A stretch of 64,000 nucleotides of DNA, from assembly GCA_900100835.1 (NCBI GenBank), contig FNCM01000013.1, positions 18,365-82,364 on the forward strand, written 5' to 3'. Below the pieces are notes generated by a model, which saw only the letters and a list, made by a program, of their open reading frames with translations, was not told where the DNA came from and did not search any database. The number at the start of each line of letters is the position of its first letter. The first letter of the stretch is position 1. The stretch comes from Selenomonas sp. WCT3. GTDB lineage: Bacteria > Bacillota > Negativicutes > Selenomonadales > Selenomonadaceae. A program made the position numbers and the translations under genes. Of the stretch, positions 44,726-53,285 are shown in pieces.

Positions 44726-46042
44726 ATGAAAAAGACTCTTGTAACTGCACTGACGACGGCACTCGTAGTTGGTGCTGCCAGCACGACGTTCGCTGCTCAG
44801 AACCCGTTCCAGGATGTACCGGCTGAACACTGGGCTTATGATGCTGTAGCACAGCTGGCTAACGATGGTATCATCGAGGGTTATGGTGATAGCACGTTCA
44901 AAGGCGACAACAGAATTACGCGTTATGAGATGGCTCAGATGGTTGCACGTGCACTGGCAAAACAGAATGTCACGGGCAACGACAAGGCCCTGCTGGACAA
45001 ACTGGCAGCTGAGTTCGGCGACGAGCTCAACAACCTGGGTGTTCGCGTAAGCAACCTCGAGAAAAATGCCGACAAAGTAAAATGGAACGGCGAAGCTCGT
45101 TACACCTATACGAGCAAACGTACGGAAGCTGTAGATGGTAAAAAGACCAAAGTCAATGATGATGAGCTTCTGCTCCGTCTCGAGCCGAGCGCTGAAATCA
45201 ACAGCAACTGGCATGTAAAAGCTCGTATTGATGCTTCTACAGATTTGGCTCTCGATTCGGACACGAAGGCTGCTGGCCCGGAGCATGGTTCTTCGCAGAA
45301 CGCTAATGCAAAACTCAAACGCATTTGGGCACAGGGCGACTACAAGAACTTCCAGGTTAAACTCGGTAAGTTCGGTGTTGCTACGAACTATGATAATTCC
45401 ATGATGCTCAACGACCAGGCTTCTGGTGCTGCTGTAACGGTTGGCAACAAACTCAAAGCAACGGTATTCGCTGGCCGCATTGATTTGGCTGGTGATTCTA
45501 CGCTGGATTCGGCTGGTTTGGCAGCAAACTGGCGCGATGACCAGGCTGCTAACCTCCAGAGTGTTGCGCTGTCCTACAAGACTGGCAGCCTCGCTGGTAC
45601 GGCCGCTTACTACCATGCAACGGCTGATGGCTTCAAGACGGCTAACTATGCTAAGAGCGGCACGGAAGGAAACTTCGGTGCTTGGGAACTCGCTGGTTCC
45701 TATAAGTTCGGCAAAGATGTAGCCCTCGGTGGCGCTTACATCAAGAATGAGAAAGCTGACTACTACAACAAGGCTGGCATGGTACAGCTCGACTATAAAG
45801 GCGCTCAGAAAGCCAACAAAGGCACTTGGGGTGCTTATGTAGCTTATCGTCATATCGGCAAATACGCTGTTATCGATGCCAACACGGATGATGCACAGCT
45901 CAACTCCAAGGGCTGGGCAGTCGGCGGCAACTACACGCTGTTCAAGAACACGGTTGCTAACGTGAAATACTTCAACGGTGAAGACCTGAACACGAAGAAA
46001 GACGTTTCCAAGCTCTTCGGCCGCGTTGAGTTCTTCTTCTAA
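44726..46042 (+). CDS. SLH-domain outer membrane porin 2
   Basis: 438 residues, same plan as its neighbours: signal peptide ending TFA, SLH domain (NPFQDVPAEHWAYDAVAQLA), coiled coil (DKALLDKLAAEFGDELNNLG), barrel ending RVEFFF. The 5' third is nearly identical to the paralogues while the barrel loops differ, so the copies probably differ in the exposed surface or pore. ATG 44726 with AGGGAGG upstream. Confidence 0.93.
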   Translation: MKKTLVTALTTALVVGAASTTFAAQNPFQDVPAEHWAYDAVAQLANDGIIEGYGDSTFKGDNRITRYEMAQMVARALAKQNVTGNDKALLDKLAAEFGDELNNLGVRVSNLEKNADKVKWNGEARYTYTSKRTEAVDGKKTKVNDDELLLRLEPSAEINSNWHVKARIDASTDLALDSDTKAAGPEHGSSQNANAKLKRIWAQGDYKNFQVKLGKFGVATNYDNSMMLNDQASGAAVTVGNKLKATVFAGRIDLAGDSTLDSAGLAANWRDDQAANLQSVALSYKTGSLAGTAAYYHATADGFKTANYAKSGTEGNFGAWELAGSYKFGKDVALGGAYIKNEKADYYNKAGMVQLDYKGAQKANKGTWGAYVAYRHIGKYAVIDANTDDAQLNSKGWAVGGNYTLFKNTVANVKYFNGEDLNTKKDVSKLFGRVEFFF

Positions 46043-46063
46043 TCGATTTTGTTTCGATTGGTC

Positions 46064-46096
46064 AGACCTTCCTCATTTTGAGGAAGGTCTTTTTCT
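46064..46096 (+). terminator. Terminator after porin gene 2
   Basis: AGACCTTCCTCA-TTT-TGAGGAAGGTCT then TTTTC. Confidence 0.9.
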
Positions 46097-46161
46097 TATT
46101 CTTATAGTTGACTTAGAAAACTATCTAATCAAAACATAAGGAAAGAATAATCGTTCATTAA

Positions 46162-46190
46162 TTGTAATTGACTTTGTCAAGTAATATAAT
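46162..46190 (+). promoter_or_regulatory. Promoter of porin gene 3
   Basis: TTGTAA (46162-46167), 17 bp, TATAAT (46185-46190). Confidence 0.75.
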
Positions 46191-46220
46191 TAAATCATCC
46201 CAAGGGACAGGGACGCGAAA

Positions 46221-46254
46221 GAGCGCTGAGGAAACATGGACACTCATGATGCTC
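46221..46254 (+). promoter_or_regulatory. Leader hairpin of porin gene 3
   Basis: TGAG (46227-46230), loop GAAACATGGACA, CTCA (46243-46246); GAGC (46221) with GCTC (46251) adds an outer stem. Confidence 0.7.
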
Positions 46255-46322
46255 CGCCGACCCGGACCGGAAGGATGACAACATTTTTTACTTTTCGTTT
46301 TTACGAAATGGAGGAGATTATC

Positions 46323-47624
46323 ATGAAAAAAACTATTGTATCTGCACTGACTACGGCACTGGTTGTAGGTGCTGCTTCCACTACATTTGCTGCTACGAAC
46401 CCGTTCCAGGATGTACCGTCTGACCACTGGGCATACGATGCGGTAGCTCAGCTGGCTAACGATGGTGTCATCGAAGGCTATGGCGATGGCAACTTCAAAG
46501 GTGACAAACAGATTACCCGCTATGAGATGGCTCAGATGGTTGCTAAAGCCATGGCAAAACAGAATGTCAGCGGCAACGACAAAGCCCTGCTGGACAAACT
46601 GTCCGCTGAGTTTGCTGATGAGCTCAACAACCTGGGCGTTCGCGTAAGCAACCTCGAGAAGAATGCCGACAAAGTAAAATGGAACGGCGAGGCTCGTTAT
46701 ACCTATACGAGCCAGCGTGAAGAAAACGCTGCCGGCTCCAAAGACCGTGATAACGACAATGAGCTGTTGTTCCGCCTCGAGCCGAGCGCTGAAGTCAACA
46801 ACAACTGGCATGTAAATGCTCGTCTCGATGCCAAGACGGATCTCAAGAGCGACAGCGAGAAAAAAGCTGGCGACAGCGATGTAAGCCTCAAACGCATTTG
46901 GGCTGATGGTCAGTATGGCAACACCAACATCAAACTTGGTAAACTGCCGATGCAGCTCGACAAAGACCTGCTCTTCGATGATGAGATTTCCGGTGCATCC
47001 CTTAGCACGGGCAAAGACCTCAAACTCACGCTGCAGGCAGGCCGCTATGATCTGACGGGCAGCACGAACAACGCTGCGGTAAAAGCTGCTGGTAAAGATG
47101 CTGATGGCAACGATATCAACGATACGGCTAGCATGCAGAGCGTTGGCCTGCAGTATGGCAAGGACAAACTGTCCCTCGGTGCTGCTTACCACAACCTCGA
47201 GAGCGACAACTTCAAGAACATGGCAAACTACCGCAATGGCGAGGCCAGCGATAAGGCTCAGATCTGGTCGGCTAATGCCCGCTATGCCTTTGATAAGAAT
47301 GTAGCCCTCGCTGGTACTTATGCCGAAAACGCTAAGGCTGACAACTACAAGAAAGCTGGTTCCGTAGAGCTCGACTATAAAGGGGCACAGGATGCCAACA
47401 AGGGTACCTGGGGTGCATACGCTGCTTACCGTCACCTCGGCCAGAACGTAGCCTTTGACCCGTCTTATGATGGTGCATGGGCTGGCACGAAAGGCTGGGA
47501 AGTAGGCACGAACTACACGCTCGCTAAGAACACGGTAGCAACGCTCAAATACTTCAACGGCGAGAAAATCGACAGCGGCAAAGATGCCGAGAAACTCTTC
47601 GGCCGCGTTGAGTTCAAATTCTAA
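46323..47624 (+). CDS. SLH-domain outer membrane porin 3
   Basis: 433 residues; signal peptide MKKTIVSALTTALVVGAAST, SLH domain (NPFQDVPSDHWAYDAVAQLA), coiled coil, barrel ending RVEFKF. Same architecture and similar length as the other four. GGAGG lies upstream of ATG 46323. Terminal Phe suits insertion by the Bam machinery. Confidence 0.93.
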   Translation: MKKTIVSALTTALVVGAASTTFAATNPFQDVPSDHWAYDAVAQLANDGVIEGYGDGNFKGDKQITRYEMAQMVAKAMAKQNVSGNDKALLDKLSAEFADELNNLGVRVSNLEKNADKVKWNGEARYTYTSQREENAAGSKDRDNDNELLFRLEPSAEVNNNWHVNARLDAKTDLKSDSEKKAGDSDVSLKRIWADGQYGNTNIKLGKLPMQLDKDLLFDDEISGASLSTGKDLKLTLQAGRYDLTGSTNNAAVKAAGKDADGNDINDTASMQSVGLQYGKDKLSLGAAYHNLESDNFKNMANYRNGEASDKAQIWSANARYAFDKNVALAGTYAENAKADNYKKAGSVELDYKGAQDANKGTWGAYAAYRHLGQNVAFDPSYDGAWAGTKGWEVGTNYTLAKNTVATLKYFNGEKIDSGKDAEKLFGRVEFKF

Positions 47625-47655
47625 AAAAATATTAGCGAATTATTGATTCGAATCG

Positions 47656-47688
47656 AAAGCCTTCCCTTTCGGGGGAAGGCTTTTTCGT
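47656..47688 (+). terminator. Terminator after porin gene 3
   Basis: AAAGCCTTCCC with GGGAAGGCTTT, then TTTCG. Confidence 0.9.
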
Positions 47689-47748
47689 GTAATTGTTTAG
47701 AAAAACATGAAAAAATGCGAAAAATCGCGAAAAAATTATGTGGAACCG

Positions 47749-47777
47749 TTGTCAAAAAACGCCATTTATGATATTAT
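47749..47777 (+). promoter_or_regulatory. Promoter of porin gene 4
   Basis: TTGTCA (47749-47754), 17 bp, TATTAT (47772-47777). Confidence 0.7.
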
Positions 47778-47798
47778 AAGAATCGTCCGAGGGAAAGG

Positions 47799-47848
47799 TA
47801 CCAGGGGTACGAGGAAACAAGGATACTCGTGGGGAAACGAACCTGGTA
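47799..47848 (+). promoter_or_regulatory. Leader hairpin of porin gene 4
   Basis: ACGAG (47809-47813), loop GAAACAAGGATA, CTCGT (47826-47830). Outer stem TACCAGG (47799-47805) with CCTGGTA (47842-47848). Confidence 0.75.
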
Positions 47849-47902
47849 TACTGATCTTAGGGACGAGGGGTTATATATTCTATATTTAGGGGGAGTTTCA
47901 CT

Positions 47903-49243
47903 ATGAAAAAGACTCTGGTATCCGCATTGACGACGGCACTCGTAGTTGGTGCTGCCAGCACGACGTTCGCTGCTCAGAATCCGTTTGTGGATGTACCGGC
48001 TGATCATTGGGCTTATGATGCCGTAGCTCAGCTGGCTAAAGACGGTGTGGTAACGGGTTATGGCGATGGCACCTACAAAGGTGACAAGCAGATCACGCGT
48101 TATGAGATGGCTGTAATGGTTGCCCGCGCTATGGCTAACAACAATGGCGTAGCAGTTTCTGGCAACGACAAAGCCCTGCTGGACAAACTGGCTGCTGAGT
48201 TCGGTGATGAGCTCAACAACCTGGGTGTTCGCGTAGCTAATCTCGAGAAAAATGCCGATAAAGTTGCATGGCATGGTACGGCGGAGTATACGTTCCAGCA
48301 TTATATGACGGATGGTCAGGCTATCGATGGAAAAGACAGCCGCAACAACGTGCTGTTCCGTCTCGAGCCGAGCGCTGAAGTCAACAATCATTGGCATGTA
48401 AAGGCTCGTCTCGATGCTGATACGGATCTGGATACGGATAAAGCAAATGATGCTGACCATGATAAAGTATCACTCAAACGTGTTTGGGCTGAGGGTAACT
48501 ACGGCAGCATGACTTACAAATTCGGTAAATTTGCCGCTCCGGATGATGATACGATTACCGATACGCCGTTCTCTGGTGTTGAGGTTGGCTACAACCCGGC
48601 TGGTGATGGTGTAAACTTCATTGCTGGTGCCGGCCGTGTCAACAGCCCGGCAGCATTGAATCATGAAGCTGCTCTGAATGCGGCTACTGGTGAATATAAT
48701 AACTGGAGCGATGATGTAATTGATTCGGCCGCTAACTATCAGTATGTTGGCCTTGGACTCGACAAGGGGAAACTCACGGGTGCAGTTCGTTGGCATCATC
48801 TGAATGCAGCTGGTTTCAATAAGGACGGTGTGAAGAACGCTTATTCCAACTCCAAGACGGATGAGGCTAACATCATTCTCGCGAAAGGTGCTTACCGCTT
48901 CAGCAAGAATGTAGCTTTCAAAGGCTTCTATGCACAGAACCATGATGCCGATTACTTCAACAAAGCTGGCAGTGCAGAGCTCGATTATAAGGGTGCACAG
49001 GCTGAGAACAAAGGCTCTTATGGTGCATGGGTAGCATATCGTCACCTCGGCCGCAATGCTTTCGTTGCCAGCCCGTGGGATGTTATCAACATCGATAACC
49101 ATGGTCAGAAAGGCTTCGAAGTTGGCGGTAACTACGCTATGTTCAAGAACACGATTCTGACGCTCCGCTATGGTAAAGGCAAAGACCTCCAGACGGATAA
49201 AGACGTTCAGAACCTCTTCGGCCGTGTAAACTTCCTGTTCTAA
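47903..49243 (+). CDS. SLH-domain outer membrane porin 4
   Basis: 446 residues, the longest barrel of the set; signal peptide, SLH (NPFVDVPADHWAYDAVAQLA), coiled coil, barrel ending RVNFLF. It is preceded by AGGGGGAG. Barrel loops share little with porins 1-3 but the tail YGKGKDLQTDKDVQNLFGRV matches porin 5 in style. Confidence 0.93.
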   Translation: MKKTLVSALTTALVVGAASTTFAAQNPFVDVPADHWAYDAVAQLAKDGVVTGYGDGTYKGDKQITRYEMAVMVARAMANNNGVAVSGNDKALLDKLAAEFGDELNNLGVRVANLEKNADKVAWHGTAEYTFQHYMTDGQAIDGKDSRNNVLFRLEPSAEVNNHWHVKARLDADTDLDTDKANDADHDKVSLKRVWAEGNYGSMTYKFGKFAAPDDDTITDTPFSGVEVGYNPAGDGVNFIAGAGRVNSPAALNHEAALNAATGEYNNWSDDVIDSAANYQYVGLGLDKGKLTGAVRWHHLNAAGFNKDGVKNAYSNSKTDEANIILAKGAYRFSKNVAFKGFYAQNHDADYFNKAGSAELDYKGAQAENKGSYGAWVAYRHLGRNAFVASPWDVINIDNHGQKGFEVGGNYAMFKNTILTLRYGKGKDLQTDKDVQNLFGRVNFLF

Positions 49244-49289
49244 TCGAACCGGTGAAGTTACGACTAAGTTAAAACCGATATAAATCGGG

Positions 49290-49341
49290 CGGATAGAATT
49301 TCTTTTGCGAAGAAACAAAAGAAATTCTATCCGTTTTTTAA
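49290..49341 (+). terminator. Terminator after porin gene 4
   Basis: An 18-bp perfect stem (49290-49307 with 49316-49333), 8-nt loop, followed by TTTTTT. Confidence 0.92.
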
Positions 49342-49392
49342 TTACTTAAAGGAACTTTAATGATTATTTGAGAACTATTATCGAGAAATTGC

Positions 49393-49421
49393 TTGCTTTT
49401 GCAAAATATTTATGATAATAT
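49393..49421 (+). promoter_or_regulatory. Promoter of porin gene 5
   Basis: TTGCTT (49393-49398), 17 bp, TAATAT (49416-49421). Confidence 0.6.
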
Positions 49422-49455
49422 TAAGGCTGTTCTGAGGGATAATTAAGAAAATTGT

Positions 49456-49475
49456 TGAGGAAACATGGACACTCA
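49456..49475 (+). promoter_or_regulatory. Leader hairpin of porin gene 5
   Basis: TGAG (49456-49459), loop GAAACATGGACA, CTCA (49472-49475). Confidence 0.7.
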
Positions 49476-49541
49476 CAAGAAGTTCTAATCTTTCCTCGGA
49501 ATATTAAGGGTATATTATTATTTATGAGGAGGGGTTCTTTT

Positions 49542-50798
49542 ATGAAAAAGACTCTTGTATCCGCACTGACGACGGCTCTCGTTGTTGGCGCAGCTAGCAC
49601 GACGTTTGCAGCAGCAAACCCGTTTTCCGATGTTCCGGCAGACCACTGGGCATATGATGCAGTAGCACAGCTGGCTCAGGATGGCGTTATCACGGGTTAT
49701 GGCGATGGCACGTACAAAGGCCAGAAACAGATCACTCGTTACGAGATGGCTGTAATGGTTGCCCGCGCTATGGCTAAGAGCCAGAACGTAACGGTTTCCG
49801 GCAACGACAAAGCTCTGCTGGACAAACTGGCTGCTGAGTTCGGCGACGAGCTCAACAACCTCGGCGTTCGCGTTGCTAACCTCGAGAAAAATGCTGATAA
49901 AGTAAAATGGAACGGCACGGCTGAGTATACGGCTAAGCGTCACATCGAAGAGAAAAGCGTAGACAAAGATGAAACGACTAACACGCTGTTGTTCCGCCTC
50001 GAGCCGAGCGCTGAGGTCAACAACAACTGGCATGTAAATGCACGCCTCGATGCTACGGCTGATCTCCGCGCGGATACGGGTGACAACGTTACCCTGAAAC
50101 GTATCTGGGCACAGGGCGACTACACGAACTTCTCCACGAAGCTCGGTAAATTCGCTCCGATCGATGATGACAGCATCTTCGATACGACGTTCTCCGGTGC
50201 TGAGGTTTCCTTCGGCAAAGCTCTGAAACTGACGGCTGGTGCTGGCCGCATTGCAAGTGCTAAAGATGTTAAATCTGCAAAATATGATACGGCTAACTAT
50301 CAGTATGCTGGTCTCGGCTATGACTTTGGCAAACTGTCCCTCGGTGCTGACTACCATCACCTGAACAGTGCTACGGTTAAAGCTGATTATGGTGAGGAAG
50401 CTACGTATGCTAAAAATGCTACGGACGAAGCTAACATCTGGATGGCAAAGGGCGCTTACAAGTTCGACAAGAACTGGGCTGTAAACGGCTACTACGCTGA
50501 GAACCATGATGCTGATGCTTATCAGAAGGCTGCTGCTGCTGAGCTCGACTACAAAGGCGCTGAGCAGGAGAACAAAGGTACTTGGGGTGCTTGGGTAGCT
50601 TACCGTCACCTTGGCAACAACGTTGACCTGTTCAACACCTACGATGCTATCGATGCTGGCCAGAAAGGCTGGGAAATCGGCGGCAACTACACGCTCTTCA
50701 AGAACGTTGTAGCACAGGCTCGTTATGGCCGCAACAAAGATCTCGGCGATGACCACAAAGCTCAGAACGTCTTCGGTCGCGTAAACTTCTTCTTCTAA
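49542..50798 (+). CDS. SLH-domain outer membrane porin 5
   Basis: 418 residues; signal peptide as in the others, SLH (NPFSDVPADHWAYDAVAQLA), coiled coil (DKALLDKLAAEFGDELNNLG), barrel ending RVNFFF. GAGGAGGGG upstream of ATG 49542. Last of the array. Confidence 0.93.
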   Translation: MKKTLVSALTTALVVGAASTTFAAANPFSDVPADHWAYDAVAQLAQDGVITGYGDGTYKGQKQITRYEMAVMVARAMAKSQNVTVSGNDKALLDKLAAEFGDELNNLGVRVANLEKNADKVKWNGTAEYTAKRHIEEKSVDKDETTNTLLFRLEPSAEVNNNWHVNARLDATADLRADTGDNVTLKRIWAQGDYTNFSTKLGKFAPIDDDSIFDTTFSGAEVSFGKALKLTAGAGRIASAKDVKSAKYDTANYQYAGLGYDFGKLSLGADYHHLNSATVKADYGEEATYAKNATDEANIWMAKGAYKFDKNWAVNGYYAENHDADAYQKAAAAELDYKGAEQENKGTWGAWVAYRHLGNNVDLFNTYDAIDAGQKGWEIGGNYTLFKNVVAQARYGRNKDLGDDHKAQNVFGRVNFFF

Positions 50799-50829
50799 TC
50801 CTTGCGATTACAAGCAGTTTACTGACAGT

Positions 50830-50857
50830 AAAAGCCTCCGCAATGCGGAGGCTTTTT
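50830..50857 (+). terminator. Terminator after porin gene 5
   Basis: AAAAGCCTCCGC-AAT-GCGGAGGCTTTT then TT. Confidence 0.92.
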
Positions 50858-50939
50858 TGTGTTATAAGTTGGAAATATATGATAAAATAAAAATGCTACC
50901 CATCCCCAAACTGGTAACAGTTGGGAGGTGATACATTTG

Positions 50940-51038
50940 ATGTCTTCTTCTTTTTGGCGGGTAGTTGCAGCGAGTATAGTGGCCTACTATCTTGCTAAAT
51001 GGCTAGACGTTTTGCTTGCATTCCTTATGGGTAACTAG
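50940..51038 (+). CDS. 32-residue membrane peptide, second candidate type I toxin
   Basis: ATG 50940 (or TTG 50937, ideally spaced 8 bases from GGAGG) opens a 32-codon frame: MSSSFWRVVAASIVAYYLAK followed by WLDVLLAFLMGN, one long hydrophobic helix with a basic N-terminal residue. A leader hairpin (CCC-A-AACTG near 50906 with CAGTTGGG near 50919) would cover the ribosome binding site. The region around the start codon is repeated near the downstream antisense promoter, so an RNA from the other strand can pair with it. The peptide itself is only loosely like Fst; the locus plan is the stronger evidence. Confidence 0.6.
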   Translation: MSSSFWRVVAASIVAYYLAKWLDVLLAFLMGN

Positions 51039-51070
51039 CCTCAGTCTGGTGTCGCTGAATAAGGACACAA

Positions 51071-51106
51071 GAAAAGCCCCAGAGGGCCTAATCTCTGGGG
51101 CTTTTC
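51071..51106. terminator. Bidirectional terminator of the second toxin locus
   Basis: GAAAAGCCCCAGA (51071-51083) pairs perfectly with 51094-51106; usable on both strands, for the toxin mRNA (+) and for the antisense RNA or the Gx gene (-). Confidence 0.9.
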
Positions 51107-51146
51107 GTTTTGTTTGTGATACATTCGGCATCTTCTTCTTTAGCCT
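51071..51146 (-). ncRNA. Predicted ~76-nt antitoxin RNA of the second locus
   Basis: A minus-strand promoter, TTGTTC (51181-51176), 17 bp, TATAAT (51158-51153), would start an RNA near 51146 that ends at the terminator 51071-51106. Its 5' half is the complement of 51116-51141. That stretch repeats the toxin's ribosome-binding/start region 50928-50953: 10 identical, 5 mostly changed by transitions, 11 identical. In RNA most of the changed positions become G-U pairs, so nearly all 26 positions can pair. The -35 lies inside the end of the Gx gene. Prediction only. Confidence 0.6.
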
Positions 51147-51158
51147 AAGTTTATTATA

Positions 51159-51653
51159 CTACGATTTTTTTATGTGAACAAGTATTTTTGTGGCAGTCCA
51201 GCCGAGCAGGAAGCCGGTTAGGAGGCCGCAGGGGCCGAGGATGGGCAGGTAGCAGAACAGCTGGGGGCCGCCGATAGTGAGGCTGGCGGCTAGCAATTGG
51301 CCGATGTGGTGGCAGAAACCGCCGGCACTGCTGATACCTAAAAGCGTAAAGCGGCCACTTTTCTTGAGCAGAACCATGGCGGCAAAGCTCAGGACTCCGC
51401 CGGACAGGCTGTAGAGCAGGATGGCTGGGCCGCCGCCGAACAGCGAGGACAGCACGATGCGCAAAAACAGCATAAGGGCGGCATCCTGCCAGCGGGGCAG
51501 GGTGTAGAGGGCCACTAAAGTTATGAGGTTGGCCAGCCCCAGCTTGGCTCCCGGCGCCAGAAATGGCAGGGGGATAAGTCCTTCAAGCAGGAACAACGCC
51601 AGGGATTGACCAGTAAGCAGCGCCAGGTAGACAAGTTTTTTGGTTGGATTCAT
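51159..51653 (-). CDS. Gx transporter family protein (ECF-type substrate component, PF07456-like)
   Basis: 164 residues, five to six membrane helices; LALFLLEGLIPLPFLAPGAKLGLANLI is the family hallmark and gave rise to the misleading name heptaprenyl diphosphate synthase component I. Members behave like ECF transporter S components or quinone/redox-linked membrane proteins. The NusG-II gene lies 12 bases upstream, the usual partner. Substrate unknown. Confidence 0.88.
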   Translation of the reverse strand: MNPTKKLVYLALLTGQSLALFLLEGLIPLPFLAPGAKLGLANLITLVALYTLPRWQDAALMLFLRIVLSSLFGGGPAILLYSLSGGVLSFAAMVLLKKSGRFTLLGISSAGGFCHHIGQLLAASLTIGGPQLFCYLPILGPCGLLTGFLLGWTATKILVHIKKS

Positions 51654-51665
51654 AAGACCTCCTGA

Positions 51666-52049
51666 TTAGCGCATGGGAATGAGGTCTGCCTCGGGCTGTT
51701 CGCCCTTTACTTCGATAAGCAGTTTATGGGGCAGGCAGGCGATGATGTCACCGGGCTTTTGGGCGGGGCCTTGCAGGATACAGAGCCTATCGGGGCAGTC
51801 GGCCTCGTTCACGGCGATGGTGTCATCTTCGACTACGATGGTGTTGCTATGCCCGTCGTGGCTGATGACAAAGGTATCGCGGCCGGTGTGACCGGATAGG
51901 GGGATGCGGCGGCTTAGTTTTCCGTCGATGGTGATATCGGCATAGACCCGGGCCTGTTTTTGACTGGTCAAAAACAGCAATGGCATAAGCGATATAAATA
52001 ATAATAGGATTATGAGCAGGATATCCGCTCTATTTAGCATTTTCTTCAT
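51666..52049 (-). CDS. NusG domain II-containing protein
   Basis: About 127 residues: one N-terminal membrane helix (ADILLIILLLFISLMPLLFL) and a small beta domain ending in VNEADCPDRLCILQGPAQKPGDIIACLPHKL, the NusG domain II form seen next to Gx and Rnf genes. A TATAAT at about 52060 places the transcript start almost at the ATG at 52049, which has no ribosome binding site, so a leaderless message is possible; TTG at 52073 is an alternative start. Confidence 0.8.
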   Translation of the reverse strand: MKKMLNRADILLIILLLFISLMPLLFLTSQKQARVYADITIDGKLSRRIPLSGHTGRDTFVISHDGHSNTIVVEDDTIAVNEADCPDRLCILQGPAQKPGDIIACLPHKLLIEVKGEQPEADLIPMR

Positions 52050-52130
52050 ATTTTCTATTATAGACTTTCCCAAGTTAGTTTGCTATACTTTACAATTGTA
52101 TAATGTTATCGATAAAGGAGCGCGAGCAGT

Positions 52131-53240
52131 ATGCCGAATCGTCCAGCCTGGGCCGAGGTAGATTTAGGGAAGCTATCCCAGAATTATGAAGAAATCAAGA
52201 AACAGTTGAAACCTGGTGTGAAGCTCTGTGCCGTGGTCAAGGCAGATGCCTATGGTCATGGTGCGGTGCCGGTGGCTCAGGTGGCGGTTCAGGCTGGCGC
52301 GTCTTATCTGGCGGTGGCAACGCTTTCCGAGGGTATTGAGCTGCGCCAGGCAGGCTTTACGACGCCGATTCTGCTGTTGGGCCTCGTGATGCCGGAGGAT
52401 GCTAAGGAAGTCGTGGATTACGACATCACCCAGGTGGTCTGTGAGCTGGAATTGGCCAAGGCGCTGTCGGCAGAGGCTTGCCGTCAGCACAAGACCGTCA
52501 AGGTTCACTTGAAGGTGGATACGGGCATGGGCCGCATCGGCGTGCGTCCAGAGGAAATTGGGATATTGGCGGCTAAGATGGCAAAGCTGCCGGGGCTGGA
52601 AATCGAGGGCATGTTCTCCCATTTTGCCATGGCAGATTGCAAGGACAAGGCCTATACGAAGATGCAGCTCGATAAGTTCCGTCAGGCAATTGCCGAAGTG
52701 GAAAAACAGGGCGTGAAGCTTGCCATCCGTCATATTGCCGAGTCGGCAGCTATCCTGGAGATTCCCAAGGCGCATTTTGATATGGTTCGTGCCGGTGTTA
52801 TCCAATATGGTCTTTGGCCGTCGAAGGAAGTCACGCATCCGATTGAATTGCAGCCACTGATGAAATTACAGGCAAAAGTCGTTTGGCTGAAAACCCTGCA
52901 CAAGGGGGAGAGCATCGGCTATGGGCGTGCCTTTGTCGCAGAGCGCGAGTGCCGCATTGCAACGCTGCCGATTGGTTATGCTGACGGCTATATCCGCGCC
53001 TACAGCCCGCAGGCGTATGTCGAGATTCATGGACAGCGGGCGAAACTTGCCGGCCGCGTCTGCATGGACCAGGTCATGGTGGATGTGACCGATATCCCCG
53101 AGGTGAAAATCGGCGATGTGGCGACGCTGTTTGGCAGTGAGACGCTTACGATTGACGATGCAGCCGCTTGGCTCGGGACGATAAATTATGAGGTGCCCTG
53201 CCTGATTTCCCCGCGGGTGCCGCGCGTATATGTGAAATAA
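52131..53240 (+). CDS. alr: Alanine racemase
   Basis: 369 residues; AVVKADAYGHGAVPVAQ with the PLP lysine at residue 37, DTGMGRIGVRPEE, GESIGYGRAFVA with the catalytic Tyr and LAGRVCMDQVMVDVTD. Makes D-alanine for peptidoglycan. AAAGGAGCG lies upstream of the ATG. Single gene with its own terminator; divergent from the NusG-II/Gx pair. Confidence 0.96.
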   Translation: MPNRPAWAEVDLGKLSQNYEEIKKQLKPGVKLCAVVKADAYGHGAVPVAQVAVQAGASYLAVATLSEGIELRQAGFTTPILLLGLVMPEDAKEVVDYDITQVVCELELAKALSAEACRQHKTVKVHLKVDTGMGRIGVRPEEIGILAAKMAKLPGLEIEGMFSHFAMADCKDKAYTKMQLDKFRQAIAEVEKQGVKLAIRHIAESAAILEIPKAHFDMVRAGVIQYGLWPSKEVTHPIELQPLMKLQAKVVWLKTLHKGESIGYGRAFVAERECRIATLPIGYADGYIRAYSPQAYVEIHGQRAKLAGRVCMDQVMVDVTDIPEVKIGDVATLFGSETLTIDDAAAWLGTINYEVPCLISPRVPRVYVK

Positions 53241-53245
53241 AAAAG

Positions 53246-53276
53246 CCGCTGACTCATGGAGTCAGCGGTATTTTTA
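53246..53276 (+). terminator. Terminator after alr
   Basis: CCGCTGACTC-ATG-GAGTCAGCGG then TATTTTTATT. Confidence 0.9.
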
Positions 53277-53285
53277 TTGGCGCAG

